Both the position numbers and the translations under genes were made by a program. From assembly GCA_017577925.1 (NCBI GenBank), contig PKQU01000085.1, positions 1 through 8,582 of the forward strand: a stretch of 8,582 bases of DNA, written 5' to 3'. The DNA comes from Bacillota bacterium. Its GTDB lineage: Bacteria; Bacillota; Bacilli; Calditerricolales; Calditerricolaceae. Positions within the stretch are counted from its first letter, which is position 1; each line of letters begins with the position of its first letter. The notes under the pieces are model-generated. The model worked only from the letters and a program-made list of their open reading frames with translations, was not told the origin of the DNA and searched no databases. This document shows positions 1-5,942 of the stretch, one piece after another.

Positions 1-2
1 AC

Positions 3-1067
3 CTGTGGCTGCGCGACGGCTACCTGACCTCCCTCACCCTCGACATCTGCGGCCTGCACGACGAACCGCGCCGCTTCTACGAGCTGGCCTTCCGCCTGCA
101 GGACGACAGCGGCGAGTGGCGCCAGCCGCTGTACACCATCGACGGCGGCAACCCGACGGAATGGATCGACGAGGACCTGGCCGGCCCGAACGGCGAACGG
201 CCCATTCGTTTCGGCAACGAGGCCGCTGGCCAGCTGCAGCTGGACAACGCCGGCAACATCGTCCACGGCGTGTGGATGCACGCAGAACTCTCCGGCGACT
301 GGACCCTCCCGGCACGTTATTGGTCGAACATCCGCAAGGCGGCCGACTGGGTGACCGAAAACTGGATGCGTCCGGAAAACGGGATCTGGGAAATCCGCGA
401 GCGGCTCGACCACTGGCTTCACGGAAAGGCCATGTGTTACGCCTGCCTCCGCGCGGCGTCGCGCATCGCCGAACGCCTGGGACATGACGAGGACGCCCGG
501 CGCTGGCGGACGGTGGCCGAAACGATCCGTCGCGACGTCCTCACCCGTGGGTGGAACGCCGAGCGGCAGGCCTTCCTGCAGTCCTATGCCCCCGATGCAC
601 CGCTGGACATCTCCGTCCTCGCCCTGGCGTTCTATGGCCTTCTCGATCCGCGCGACGAGCGCATGACCAAAACGGTGGCCCTGATCGAGACGCCGCTGAA
701 AAAGCCCAACATCCCCGTCACCCAGTACACGACGGCGTCCCCCTACGCCCACGTGCCGGCCTCGGAAAAGGGCGGCCTCAACATGTGGGGCGGCATCGCC
801 CGCTACGACTACGCCGCCGTGCCCTTCTACCTGCCCACCCTGTGGCTGGCCCGCTACCACCTTATGGTGAACAACCGTTCCCGCGCCGAGGAGCTGATCC
901 GCGTCTGCCTCGACTCGGCCACCGATCTCTTGCTCATGGCCGAGCACTTCGACCCGCGCACACGCCAGCAATGGGGCAATTTCCCGCAGGCCTTCAGCCA
1001 CCTGGAGATGGCACGCATCCTGCTCGAGATCACCGGCGGTTTCAATCCCTACCGGCTGTGGGCCTGA
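3..1067 (+). CDS. GH15-family glycosidase (glucoamylase/trehalase type), C-terminal part, 5' truncated by window
   Basis: This is the last 354 residues of a glycoside hydrolase family 15 enzyme; the frame is open to the left edge, so the start lies outside. GH15 enzymes are inverting alpha-glucosidases (glucoamylase, dextranase or alpha,alpha-trehalase) with an (alpha/alpha)6 barrel; bacterial forms run to about 600-650 residues, so the N-terminal beta domain and first helices are missing here. Visible family motifs, numbered from the first complete codon: WLRDG near residue 2, the LYTIDGG segment near 43, RFGNEAAGQLQLD near 69, GIWEIRER with the likely general acid Glu130 (bases 390-392), the HGKAMC segment, and near the C-terminus AEHFDPRT..GNFPQAFSHL with the likely general base Glu314 (bases 942-944). 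Both catalytic carboxylates are present, so this part looks functional. Substrate (starch oligosaccharide versus trehalose) cannot be decided. No signal peptide can be judged. The gene ends at a terminator and is a separate unit from the antiporter. Confidence 0.9.
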   Translation: MWLRDGYLTSLTLDICGLHDEPRRFYELAFRLQDDSGEWRQPLYTIDGGNPTEWIDEDLAGPNGERPIRFGNEAAGQLQLDNAGNIVHGVWMHAELSGDWTLPARYWSNIRKAADWVTENWMRPENGIWEIRERLDHWLHGKAMCYACLRAASRIAERLGHDEDARRWRTVAETIRRDVLTRGWNAERQAFLQSYAPDAPLDISVLALAFYGLLDPRDERMTKTVALIETPLKKPNIPVTQYTTASPYAHVPASEKGGLNMWGGIARYDYAAVPFYLPTLWLARYHLMVNNRSRAEELIRVCLDSATDLLLMAEHFDPRTRQQWGNFPQAFSHLEMARILLEITGGFNPYRLWA

Positions 1068-1086
1068 CCGTCGGGATGCGCGTTTC

Positions 1087-1115
1087 ACCCCCGGAGTCGT
1101 TCCCCGGGGGGTTTT
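1087..1115 (+). terminator. Rho-independent terminator after the GH15 gene
   Basis: A 7-bp GC stem (CCCCCGG at 1088-1094 with CCGGGGG at 1104-1110) closes a 9-base loop and is followed by GTTTTA. It begins about 20 bases after the GH15 stop codon. The U-tract is short (4 T), so efficiency may be moderate. Confidence 0.7.
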
Positions 1116-1116
1116 A

Positions 1117-1125
1117 TGGTAGACT
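1117..1125 (+). promoter_or_regulatory. Extended -10 promoter element for the antiporter gene
   Basis: TGG-TAGACT matches an extended -10 (TGn plus a TATAAT-like hexamer). No good -35 hexamer is seen 16-18 bases upstream, where the terminator stem lies. Transcription would start near 1132 and give a leader of about 45 bases before the GTG start. The tentative call rests on the extended -10 and on the position between a terminator and a gene. Confidence 0.4.
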
Positions 1126-1176
1126 GGGAAGTGTCCTTTGGCCACTGCGGCACACCGCACGAACGGAGGGGTGATC

Positions 1177-2304
1177 GTGCTCATCCTGCAACTGGCGCTC
1201 ATCTTGCTCGCCACGAAGATCGCCGGCGACGTCAGCGTGAAGTTGGGGCAACCGGCTGTGTTCGGGAAGCTGCTCGTCGGGATCCTCCTCGGTCCGTCGG
1301 TGCTCGGGCTGATCGAGAATACCGAGCTGCTGAAGGAACTGAGCGAGATCGGCGTCATCCTGCTCATGTTTCTGGCGGGCTTGGAGACCGACCTCGACGA
1401 ATTCAAAAAGAGCGGCAAGCCGGCATTTTTGGTCGGGGTCGGCGGCATTGTCTTCCCGTTCATCGGCGGCTACGCGGTGGGCGTGCTGTTTGGCTACGAC
1501 ACCGTGACATCCGTGTTCATGGGCCTCCTGTTCACGGCCACCAGCGTCAGCATTTCCGTGCAGACCCTGCGCGAGCTGGGACGCCTGCGTTCCCCGGAGG
1601 GCATGGCCATCCTGGGTGCGGCCGTCGTCGACGACATCCTCGTCATCCTGCTGCTGGCCATCGTCATGACGCTGACCGGAGCCGAAGAGGTGAACATCGG
1701 CCTCCTCCTGCTGAAGAAAGCCGTCTTTTTCGCCGGCGCGCTCCTCGTCGCCTGGAAAGTGGTGCCGCCCGTCATGCGGTGGCTGTCCCGTCTGCGGGTA
1801 ACCGAGTCGCTGGCCAGCGGCGCGCTAATCATCTGCTTCTTCTACGCCTACGCCGCCGACGCGTTCGGCATCGCGCCGATCATCGGCGCCTTCATCGCCG
1901 GCGCGGCCATCGGCGCGACAACGTTCGAGCGCCAGGTGCTGGAGAAGGTGGAGCCCATCAGCTACGCCTTCTTCGTTCCCGTGTTCTTCACCAGCATTGG
2001 GGTTGCCGCCGAACTCAAGGGACTGGGGGACAATGTGGGCCTGGCCGTCATCTTGAGCCTGGTCGCACTCCTCACCAAGCTGATCGGCGCCTACCTCGGG
2101 GCCCGCGCCTCCGGCTTTTCCCACCGACCGTCCCTTGCCGTTGGCGTCGGCATGATCTCCCGCGGAGAAGTGGCGCTCATCATCGCCTCCATCGGCCTGT
2201 CGGAGAAGCTGTTACCGCCCTCGCTCTTCACGGTGGCGCTGCTCGTCATCCTCGTCACCACCCTCGCCACCCCGCCGCTGCTCAAATGGGTCTACCGAAA
2301 CTAG
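1177..2304 (+). CDS. Na+(K+)/H+ antiporter, CPA2 family, NapA/GerN type
   Basis: A 375-residue, very hydrophobic protein predicted to cross the membrane about 12 times; it exchanges Na+ (or K+) for H+ across the cytoplasmic membrane for pH and salt homeostasis. Family marks: MFLAGLETD near residue 64, ATSVSISVQTLRELG near 121, the paired ion-binding aspartates Asp152-Asp153 in GAAVVDDILVI (the DD signature of electrogenic NapA-type antiporters), Lys301 in LLTKLIGAYLGAR (matching the NapA lysine that pairs with the binding site), and GMISRGEVALI near 325. The length fits GerN/NapA (about 385) and there is no C-terminal RCK/TrkA-N domain as in KefB/KefC. I chose GTG at 1177 because GGAGGG at 1165-1170 lies 6 bases before it; the frame stays open upstream to a TTG at 1138 without a ribosome site. 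The gene is monocistronic between two terminators. Ion preference and any spore-germination role (as for GerN) cannot be told. Confidence 0.9.
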   Translation: MLILQLALILLATKIAGDVSVKLGQPAVFGKLLVGILLGPSVLGLIENTELLKELSEIGVILLMFLAGLETDLDEFKKSGKPAFLVGVGGIVFPFIGGYAVGVLFGYDTVTSVFMGLLFTATSVSISVQTLRELGRLRSPEGMAILGAAVVDDILVILLLAIVMTLTGAEEVNIGLLLLKKAVFFAGALLVAWKVVPPVMRWLSRLRVTESLASGALIICFFYAYAADAFGIAPIIGAFIAGAAIGATTFERQVLEKVEPISYAFFVPVFFTSIGVAAELKGLGDNVGLAVILSLVALLTKLIGAYLGARASGFSHRPSLAVGVGMISRGEVALIIASIGLSEKLLPPSLFTVALLVILVTTLATPPLLKWVYRN

Positions 2305-2318
2305 CTGCGCAAACGAAA

Positions 2319-2356
2319 GAAGCCGTCAGGTACCCCCCTGACGGCTTCCGTTTTTT
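2319..2356 (+). terminator. Strong rho-independent terminator after the antiporter gene
   Basis: A perfect 12-bp inverted repeat (GAAGCCGTCAGG at 2319-2330, CCTGACGGCTTC at 2337-2348) with a 6-base loop is followed by CG and six T. It begins 14 bases after the stop codon. The opposite strand also has T-rich sequence after the stem, but no gene ends there. Confidence 0.92.
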
Positions 2357-2438
2357 GAGGCGCGTCTTCCTTATCGCGCAGTGCGTGGCCGCAAGCCGCC
2401 GGACGTGTTCCGAACAAAAGGGGCATCCGTCCGGCTTC

Positions 2439-2468
2439 TTGCCCGACGCTGTCATTCATTGGTATACT
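2439..2468 (+). promoter_or_regulatory. Promoter of the DUF502 gene (vegetative sigma type, extended -10)
   Basis: TTGCCC (2439-2444) and TATACT (2463-2468) are separated by 18 bases, and TGG directly precedes the -10, giving an extended -10 element. Transcription is expected near 2475, leaving a leader of about 80 bases before the ATG at 2557. Confidence 0.75.
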
Positions 2469-2556
2469 CGGGGTGTCTGTAGCGGGGGAGGGTCGCATCC
2501 CGCTCCCTCCCGATCGGAACGCATCGCCGCCGTGATGCCGAAATAGGAGGACGACG

Positions 2557-3120
2557 ATGAAAGGACTTGTGAAATTTTTTGTGTACGGCCTCATCACCCT
2601 GCTGCCCATCTCCCTGACCGTGTTTATCGTCACCCAGGTACTCCAGTGGATCGACACACTCATTGAGGACGTGCTCAATCGCCCGCTGCCCGTCCCCGGA
2701 CTGGGCATTCTCCTCGCCCTAGTCGGCATCACCCTCGTGGGCTACCTCGCCTCCAACTGGGTGGGCCAGCGCCTGGTCAACCTGATCGACCGCGTCGTCC
2801 GCCGTATCCCCCTCATCCGCCTGGTGTACACGCTGATCAAGGACACCATCGAATCGCTCCTCGGCGAGCGCAAGTCGTTCCAGCAGGTGGCCATCGTCCG
2901 CATTCCCGGCACATCGATGAAGCTGGTCGGCTTTGTCACGGCAAAGGAAATCCGCGAGCTCGGTGATGTGGGGAAGGATCACGTCGCCGTATACATCCTG
3001 CAGTCCATGCAGTGGGCGGGCCACACCGTCCTCGTGCCCAAGGAAGACGTGGAGATCGTCGATATCCCCGTCGAGGCAGCGCTGAAATTCGTTGTGAGCG
3101 CCGGGATTTCCTCCAAATGA
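2557..3120 (+). CDS. DUF502 family two-helix membrane protein
   Basis: A 187-residue protein of the DUF502 family, whose function is not established. Two hydrophobic segments are visible (about residues 7-28 and 46-66), separated by a short loop containing WIDTLIEDVLNRPLPVPGLG. The rest is a soluble domain with the family-typical stretch RRIPLIRLVYTLIKDTIE (about 82-99), then IVRIPGTSMKLVGFVTA and VLVPKEDVEIVDIPVEAALKFVVSAG. Length and layout are normal for the family. The start is well fixed: ATG at 2557 preceded by AGGAGG with 6-7 bases spacing, and an own promoter upstream. It is flanked by the antiporter terminator on the left and a convergent prepilin peptidase gene on the right, with only about 20 bases between the two stop codons and no obvious terminator there. 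The nearest genes give no functional hint. Confidence 0.9.
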   Translation: MKGLVKFFVYGLITLLPISLTVFIVTQVLQWIDTLIEDVLNRPLPVPGLGILLALVGITLVGYLASNWVGQRLVNLIDRVVRRIPLIRLVYTLIKDTIESLLGERKSFQQVAIVRIPGTSMKLVGFVTAKEIRELGDVGKDHVAVYILQSMQWAGHTVLVPKEDVEIVDIPVEAALKFVVSAGISSK

Positions 3121-3140
3121 CCCCCTGCACCTCCCGCAAA

Positions 3141-3926
3141 TTACATGTACCACCCCAGGTACCATCCGATCAGCCTGTCGCCCCACAGGTAGGCAATCAA
3201 ACTCCCCGCCGCCAGCATCGGGCCAAAGGGCAGGTACTGGCGGCGGCGCACTTTTCCGGTGACGAGGAGCAGCACCGCCACCGCACCGCCCAGCAGCGAT
3301 CCCACCGCAAGGGCCAAAAGCACGGCCTGCCATCCAGCAGCCAGGCCTACCGCCGCCATCAATTTCATGTCCCCACCGCCAATTCCTTCCTGTCGGAAAA
3401 CGAGCAGGCTCAGCCCGTTCAGGGCATAAAGCGTCCCAAAACCCGCGACGGCGCCCCACACGTAGGCTTCAAGCGGCAGGGGGTGCACGATGAGGCGACA
3501 GCCCCCGAGGAACGCCGCCGCCGTGGCCACCACACGATTGGGAATGAGCCGGTCGCGCAGGTCGGCAACGGTGGCCGTAACCAGCAAGCTGGCCAGCCCC
3601 CAGCCGACGGCCAGCTCGGGCGACAGTCCCACCCGGCGCCACACCAACCAAAAGGCCAGCGCTGTCAGCGCTTCGCCCAGCGGATAGAGCGGCGAGATCG
3701 GCGCGCGGCATCGGCGACACCGCCCGCGCAGCCACAGGAAGCTGAACAGGGGAATGAGGTCGCGCGACGCAAGCCGGCCGCCACAGTGCGGGCAGGCCGA
3801 CGGCGGCCAGACCACGGACAAGCCCCGCGGCACGCGGTACGCGACGACGTTCAAAAAGGAGCCAAGCACCAGCCCCCACACCAGGACCGCGGCATCGTCC
3901 ACCCATCCGGCAAGGCCCTGTTCCAT
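3141..3926 (-). CDS. Type IV prepilin peptidase / N-methyltransferase (A24 family)
   Basis: A 261-residue polytopic membrane protease that removes the leader of type IV prepilins or competence pseudopilins and N-methylates the new end (PilD/ComC type). The N-terminal cytoplasmic domain holds the zinc-type cysteine pairs CPHC (Cys45, Cys48) and CRRC (Cys70, Cys73), following GSFLNVVAYRVP. The two catalytic aspartates of this aspartic protease family are seen as Asp122 in ADLRDRLIPN and Asp186 in GGGDMKL. About seven to eight hydrophobic segments are visible. The ATG at 3926 is preferred: a GGAGGGGGAG ribosome site lies about 10 bases upstream. An in-frame TTG at 3977 falls inside the terminator hairpin of the lrp gene and is unlikely. 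No pilin or secretion genes are in the window, so it may serve competence or pili encoded elsewhere. No clear own promoter is seen in the short gap, and read-through from lrp is possible. Confidence 0.93.
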   Translation of the reverse strand: MEQGLAGWVDDAAVLVWGLVLGSFLNVVAYRVPRGLSVVWPPSACPHCGGRLASRDLIPLFSFLWLRGRCRRCRAPISPLYPLGEALTALAFWLVWRRVGLSPELAVGWGLASLLVTATVADLRDRLIPNRVVATAAAFLGGCRLIVHPLPLEAYVWGAVAGFGTLYALNGLSLLVFRQEGIGGGDMKLMAAVGLAAGWQAVLLALAVGSLLGGAVAVLLLVTGKVRRRQYLPFGPMLAAGSLIAYLWGDRLIGWYLGWYM

Positions 3927-3962
3927 CGCCCGGGTCTCCCCCTCCTCTTTTCCGTCCCTGTC

Positions 3963-3996
3963 AGAAAACAAGGACAAGCCCTGCGGACTTGCCCTT
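3963..3996 (-). terminator. Rho-independent terminator after the Lrp/AsnC gene
   Basis: On the - strand, AAGGGCAAGTCC, loop GCA and GGGCTTGTCCTT form a 12-bp stem with two G-U pairs, followed by GTTTTCT. It lies about 25 bases after the lrp stop codon and upstream of the prepilin peptidase start. Confidence 0.75.
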
Positions 3997-4020
3997 TGCC
4001 CCGGTTCGTCCGTGCTCGCC

Positions 4021-4500
4021 TTACGCCGTCTTCCCGCGACTGCGCTCGGCCACCAGCTCTTCCGGAACGCTCATCGCCTTCCCTTCCACCACCGTGGTGG
4101 TGACGATGTGCGTCTCCACTTGCCCATAGGGGCGGCAACGGTCGGCTACCCGTTCCAGCTCGGCGATGTCGGCGACGGCCACCTTCAGCAAAAAGTCGGC
4201 CCGTCCGCTCACCCGGTGGCACTCCAGCACCCCCGGGGCCTCTTTGGCCCACTGGATGAACGCCTCGGTCGCATCGGCATGGACGCGCATCAAGAAAAAG
4301 GCGGTCATCGGCTTTCCGAGGTGGGCCCGGGAAACATCGGCGCGAAAGCCCCGGATGACGCCGTTCTCCTCCAGCCGTCGCACGCGTTCCGTCACCGCCG
4401 GCGTGGTCAGCTCGACCCGGCGCCCCAGCTCCGTCATCGTGATGCGCCCCTCGCGCTGAAGAATGTCAACGATTTGCTTGTCTATGTGATCAAACTTCAT
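4021..4500 (-). CDS. Lrp/AsnC family transcriptional regulator
   Basis: A 159-residue regulator with the two-domain layout of the Lrp/AsnC (feast/famine) family. The N-terminal winged helix-turn-helix covers about residues 3-52 (LDKQIVDIL-like start, recognition part LTTPAVTERVRRLEENGVI), and the C-terminal RAM ligand-binding domain about 65-140 (FFLMRVHADATEAFIQWA, VLECHRVSGRADFLLKV, then HIVTTTVVEG). These proteins bind amino acids or related small molecules and assemble as dimers to octamers on DNA. The GRADFLLKV stretch corresponds to the conserved G-x-x-D turn of the effector pocket. ATG at 4500 is chosen because GTGAGGGA lies 6 bases upstream; an in-frame ATG at 4530 would leave almost no leader after the predicted promoter and has no ribosome site. 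A short basic tail after residue 145 is beyond the RAM core. The target cannot be inferred: the neighbours are prepilin peptidase (downstream, after a terminator) and an uncoded region upstream. Autoregulation is common in the family. Confidence 0.9.
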   Translation of the reverse strand: MKFDHIDKQIVDILQREGRITMTELGRRVELTTPAVTERVRRLEENGVIRGFRADVSRAHLGKPMTAFFLMRVHADATEAFIQWAKEAPGVLECHRVSGRADFLLKVAVADIAELERVADRCRPYGQVETHIVTTTVVEGKAMSVPEELVAERSRGKTA

Positions 4501-4541
4501 TCGAATTCCCTCACTTTCATCATAAATCATGGTCTAACCCC

Positions 4542-4570
4542 ATTTTATCTTTTTACCAATTGATCTTCAA
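4542..4570 (-). promoter_or_regulatory. Promoter of the Lrp/AsnC gene
   Basis: Read on the - strand, TTGAAG (4570-4565) and TAAAAT (4547-4542) are separated by exactly 17 bases. The stretch is AT-rich, unlike the surrounding DNA. Transcription would begin near 4535, about 35 bases before the chosen ATG. Confidence 0.7.
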
Positions 4571-4618
4571 GTATTCGAACGTTATTTTCACAAATTTTTT
4601 CGGTTTCTATCCCATTGA

Positions 4619-4652
4619 CCCCGCGAAAGGGAAACGGGCTATTCTCGCGGGG
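4619..4652. repeat. Inverted repeat of unknown role upstream of the lrp promoter
   Basis: CCCCGCGA (4619-4626) and TCGCGGGG (4645-4652) are perfect inverted copies around an 18-base centre. Neither strand has a T-run directly after the stem, so it does not read as a standard terminator. It lies about 50 bases upstream of the lrp -35. It could be an operator or an RNA stem; the sequence alone does not decide. Confidence 0.45.
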
Positions 4653-4747
4653 CTTCACCCTGTTAAGTGACAGATCATTCAGTCCAGGAAAGGATGGAAC
4701 GTTGCCTATCCCCGTTTTCCCCTTATCCTCGGCGTCCAAACGCCATG

Positions 4748-4779
4748 AAAAAGCCCCTGTGGCATCTCACCACAGGGGC
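4748..4779 (-). terminator. Rho-independent terminator after the ypdA-like gene
   Basis: Read on the - strand, GCCCCTGTGG and CCACAGGGGC form a perfect 10-bp stem (4779-4770 with 4762-4753) around a 7-base loop, followed by TTTTTC. It begins about 36 bases after the ypdA-like stop codon. Confidence 0.88.
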
Positions 4780-4815
4780 GTTTCCGGTTTCCGTGCCCTT
4801 CGTGCACAGCGCCGT

Positions 4816-5892
4816 TCACGGCGCCCGGCCCACGACAAAGGTCGGATCCTCCAGTTCATCCGGATCCGTGGGCAACGGTCCAACCCGCTCGTCCAGTTCT
4901 GCCGCGGTCATGCCACGCAGGGCCAGCCGGTGGCGCACGATCTTCAGACCGTGAAAGCGTCCGTTCTCGATAAAGATCCGGTTGGCGTCACGACCGGCGG
5001 CGGCCACGCCGGCCACATACACGCCGGGAACATCGGTCTCCATCGTCTCCGGATCGTATACCGGTGCCTCCGTCTGCCCGTCAACCGTGACGCCGAGCCC
5101 GGTGAGCAGGGCGTGGTCGGGGCGAAAACCGGTCAGCAGGTAAACGGCGTCGGCCTCCAGCACCTCCTGGCGGCCGGCGCTTTCCACCACAACGGCGTCG
5201 CGCTCGATGCGCACCACGCGCGTGCCAAACCGTGTGGCAATCTGCCCTTTCTTCACGCGGCTGCGGAAAAAGGGCAACACCCACGGTTTCACCTTGTCGT
5301 GAACATCGCCGCCGCGGTGGACCAGCGTCACCTGCGCCCCGCAGCGGAACAGGTCGAGGGCCGCCTCAACCGCCGAGTTGCCACCGCCGACCACGACGAC
5401 GCGCTGCCCGTAGTGGGCATGCCCTTCGCGGTAGTAGTGGGACACGTGGGGCAAGTCTTCCCCCGGCACGCCGATGCGATTCGGCCAATCGAAATAGCCC
5501 GTGGCCACCACCACCGCCTTGGCCTGATACACGTTGGCGTGCTCCGGGTTGCGGTGCGGGCGGCTGACGACGCGGAAGGTGCCGTCCGCCTCCCGGGAAA
5601 TGGCTGTTACCTCTTCAAAGGTGCGTACAGCCAGGCCGAGGGTGTGCACGACCTGGCGGTAGTAGTCGAGGGCCTCTTTCCGCGTGGGATGGGGTTCGCT
5701 GGCCACGAAGGGAACGCCGCCGATGCTCATGCGCAGCGCCGTGCTGAAGAAACGCATGTCCGTCGGAAAGCGGGCGATGGTGTGGACGATGCTGCCCTTT
5801 TCCAGCACCACATAGGGCAGGCCCGCCTTGTGGGCGTACGCGGCGCAGGACAGCCCACAGGGCCCTCCGCCGACGATGACGAGTTCGAGCAC
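4816..5892 (-). CDS. ypdA: YpdA-family FAD/NADPH oxidoreductase (putative bacillithiol-disulfide reductase)
   Basis: A 358-residue two-nucleotide-binding flavoprotein of the thioredoxin-reductase-like superfamily. The N-terminal FAD motif is VIVGGGPCGLSCAAYA; it carries the Cys (Cys12) that is conserved in YpdA proteins right after the FAD glycines and is needed for bacillithiol-disulfide reduction in staphylococci. FYPT-like FPTDMRFFSTALRMSIGGVPF follows near 42-62, then the central ATGYFDWPNRIGVPGE, the NADPH motif VVVVGGGNSAVEAAL (about 165-179), and the second FAD contact GVYVAGVAAAGRDANRIFIENGRFHG (about 290-315). There is no CxxC redox pair, which separates it from thioredoxin reductase. 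The family recycles BSSB to bacillithiol in the cytosol in BSH-making Bacillota; that role here is inferred. The GTG start at 5892 has GGGAGGG 7 bases upstream. The gene follows manA by about 50 bases and may share its transcript, though a weak extended -10 (TGGTAGGAT, 5925-5917) lies between. Its own terminator follows. Confidence 0.88.
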   Translation of the reverse strand: MLELVIVGGGPCGLSCAAYAHKAGLPYVVLEKGSIVHTIARFPTDMRFFSTALRMSIGGVPFVASEPHPTRKEALDYYRQVVHTLGLAVRTFEEVTAISREADGTFRVVSRPHRNPEHANVYQAKAVVVATGYFDWPNRIGVPGEDLPHVSHYYREGHAHYGQRVVVVGGGNSAVEAALDLFRCGAQVTLVHRGGDVHDKVKPWVLPFFRSRVKKGQIATRFGTRVVRIERDAVVVESAGRQEVLEADAVYLLTGFRPDHALLTGLGVTVDGQTEAPVYDPETMETDVPGVYVAGVAAAGRDANRIFIENGRFHGLKIVRHRLALRGMTAAELDERVGPLPTDPDELEDPTFVVGRAP

Positions 5893-5942
5893 GTCCGTTC
5901 CCTCCCTTTCCCCCCCATCCTACCACATTTTGCGCCCCGGTT

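Larger units (their letters stand above)
4501..4747. other. Gene-free, AT-richer intergenic region upstream of lrp
   Basis: About 250 bases between the ypdA terminator and the lrp start hold no convincing gene. Bases 4501-4615 are clearly richer in A and T than the rest of the window and contain the lrp promoter. Bases 4619-4652 contain a perfect 8-bp inverted repeat. A small inverted repeat, GGCGT-CCAA-ACGCC, lies at 4731-4744. The only open frame (- strand, 4545-4739) starts at a TTG with no ribosome site and resembles nothing known to me. Confidence 0.6.

Noticed and set aside
2481..2511. H-type pseudoknot in the DUF502 leader
   Set aside because: The arms interleave, but the connecting loops would be zero bases long, so simultaneous pairing is sterically unlikely; kept only as alternative hairpins.
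1116..2546. Long + strand open frame of 476 codons overlapping the antiporter gene
   Set aside because: It is an out-of-frame shadow in GC-rich DNA, rich in Arg/Pro/His/Gly, and is displaced by a frame with clear NapA motifs.
3100..3175. Searched for a shared terminator between the convergent DUF502 and prepilin peptidase genes
   Set aside because: Only short palindromes (ACATGT, GGTACC) are present, with no GC stem followed by a T-run.
3927..3977. Longer prepilin peptidase start at TTG 3977
   Set aside because: It lies within the terminator hairpin of the lrp gene and adds a charged stretch not typical of the family N-terminus.
3012..4103. Long + strand open frame antisense to the prepilin peptidase and part of lrp
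   Set aside because: Low-complexity Arg/Gln/Pro/His composition typical of antisense shadows; the - strand carries the catalytic motifs.
4501..4530. Longer lrp start at the ATG at 4530
   Set aside because: It would leave only about 5 bases of leader after the predicted promoter and lacks a ribosome site, while ATG 4500 has GTGAGGGA correctly placed.
4545..4739. Small - strand frame of 64 codons between ypdA and lrp with fairly ordinary amino-acid composition
   Set aside because: It starts at TTG with no ribosome site, overlaps the lrp promoter and the inverted repeat, and resembles no family I recognise.
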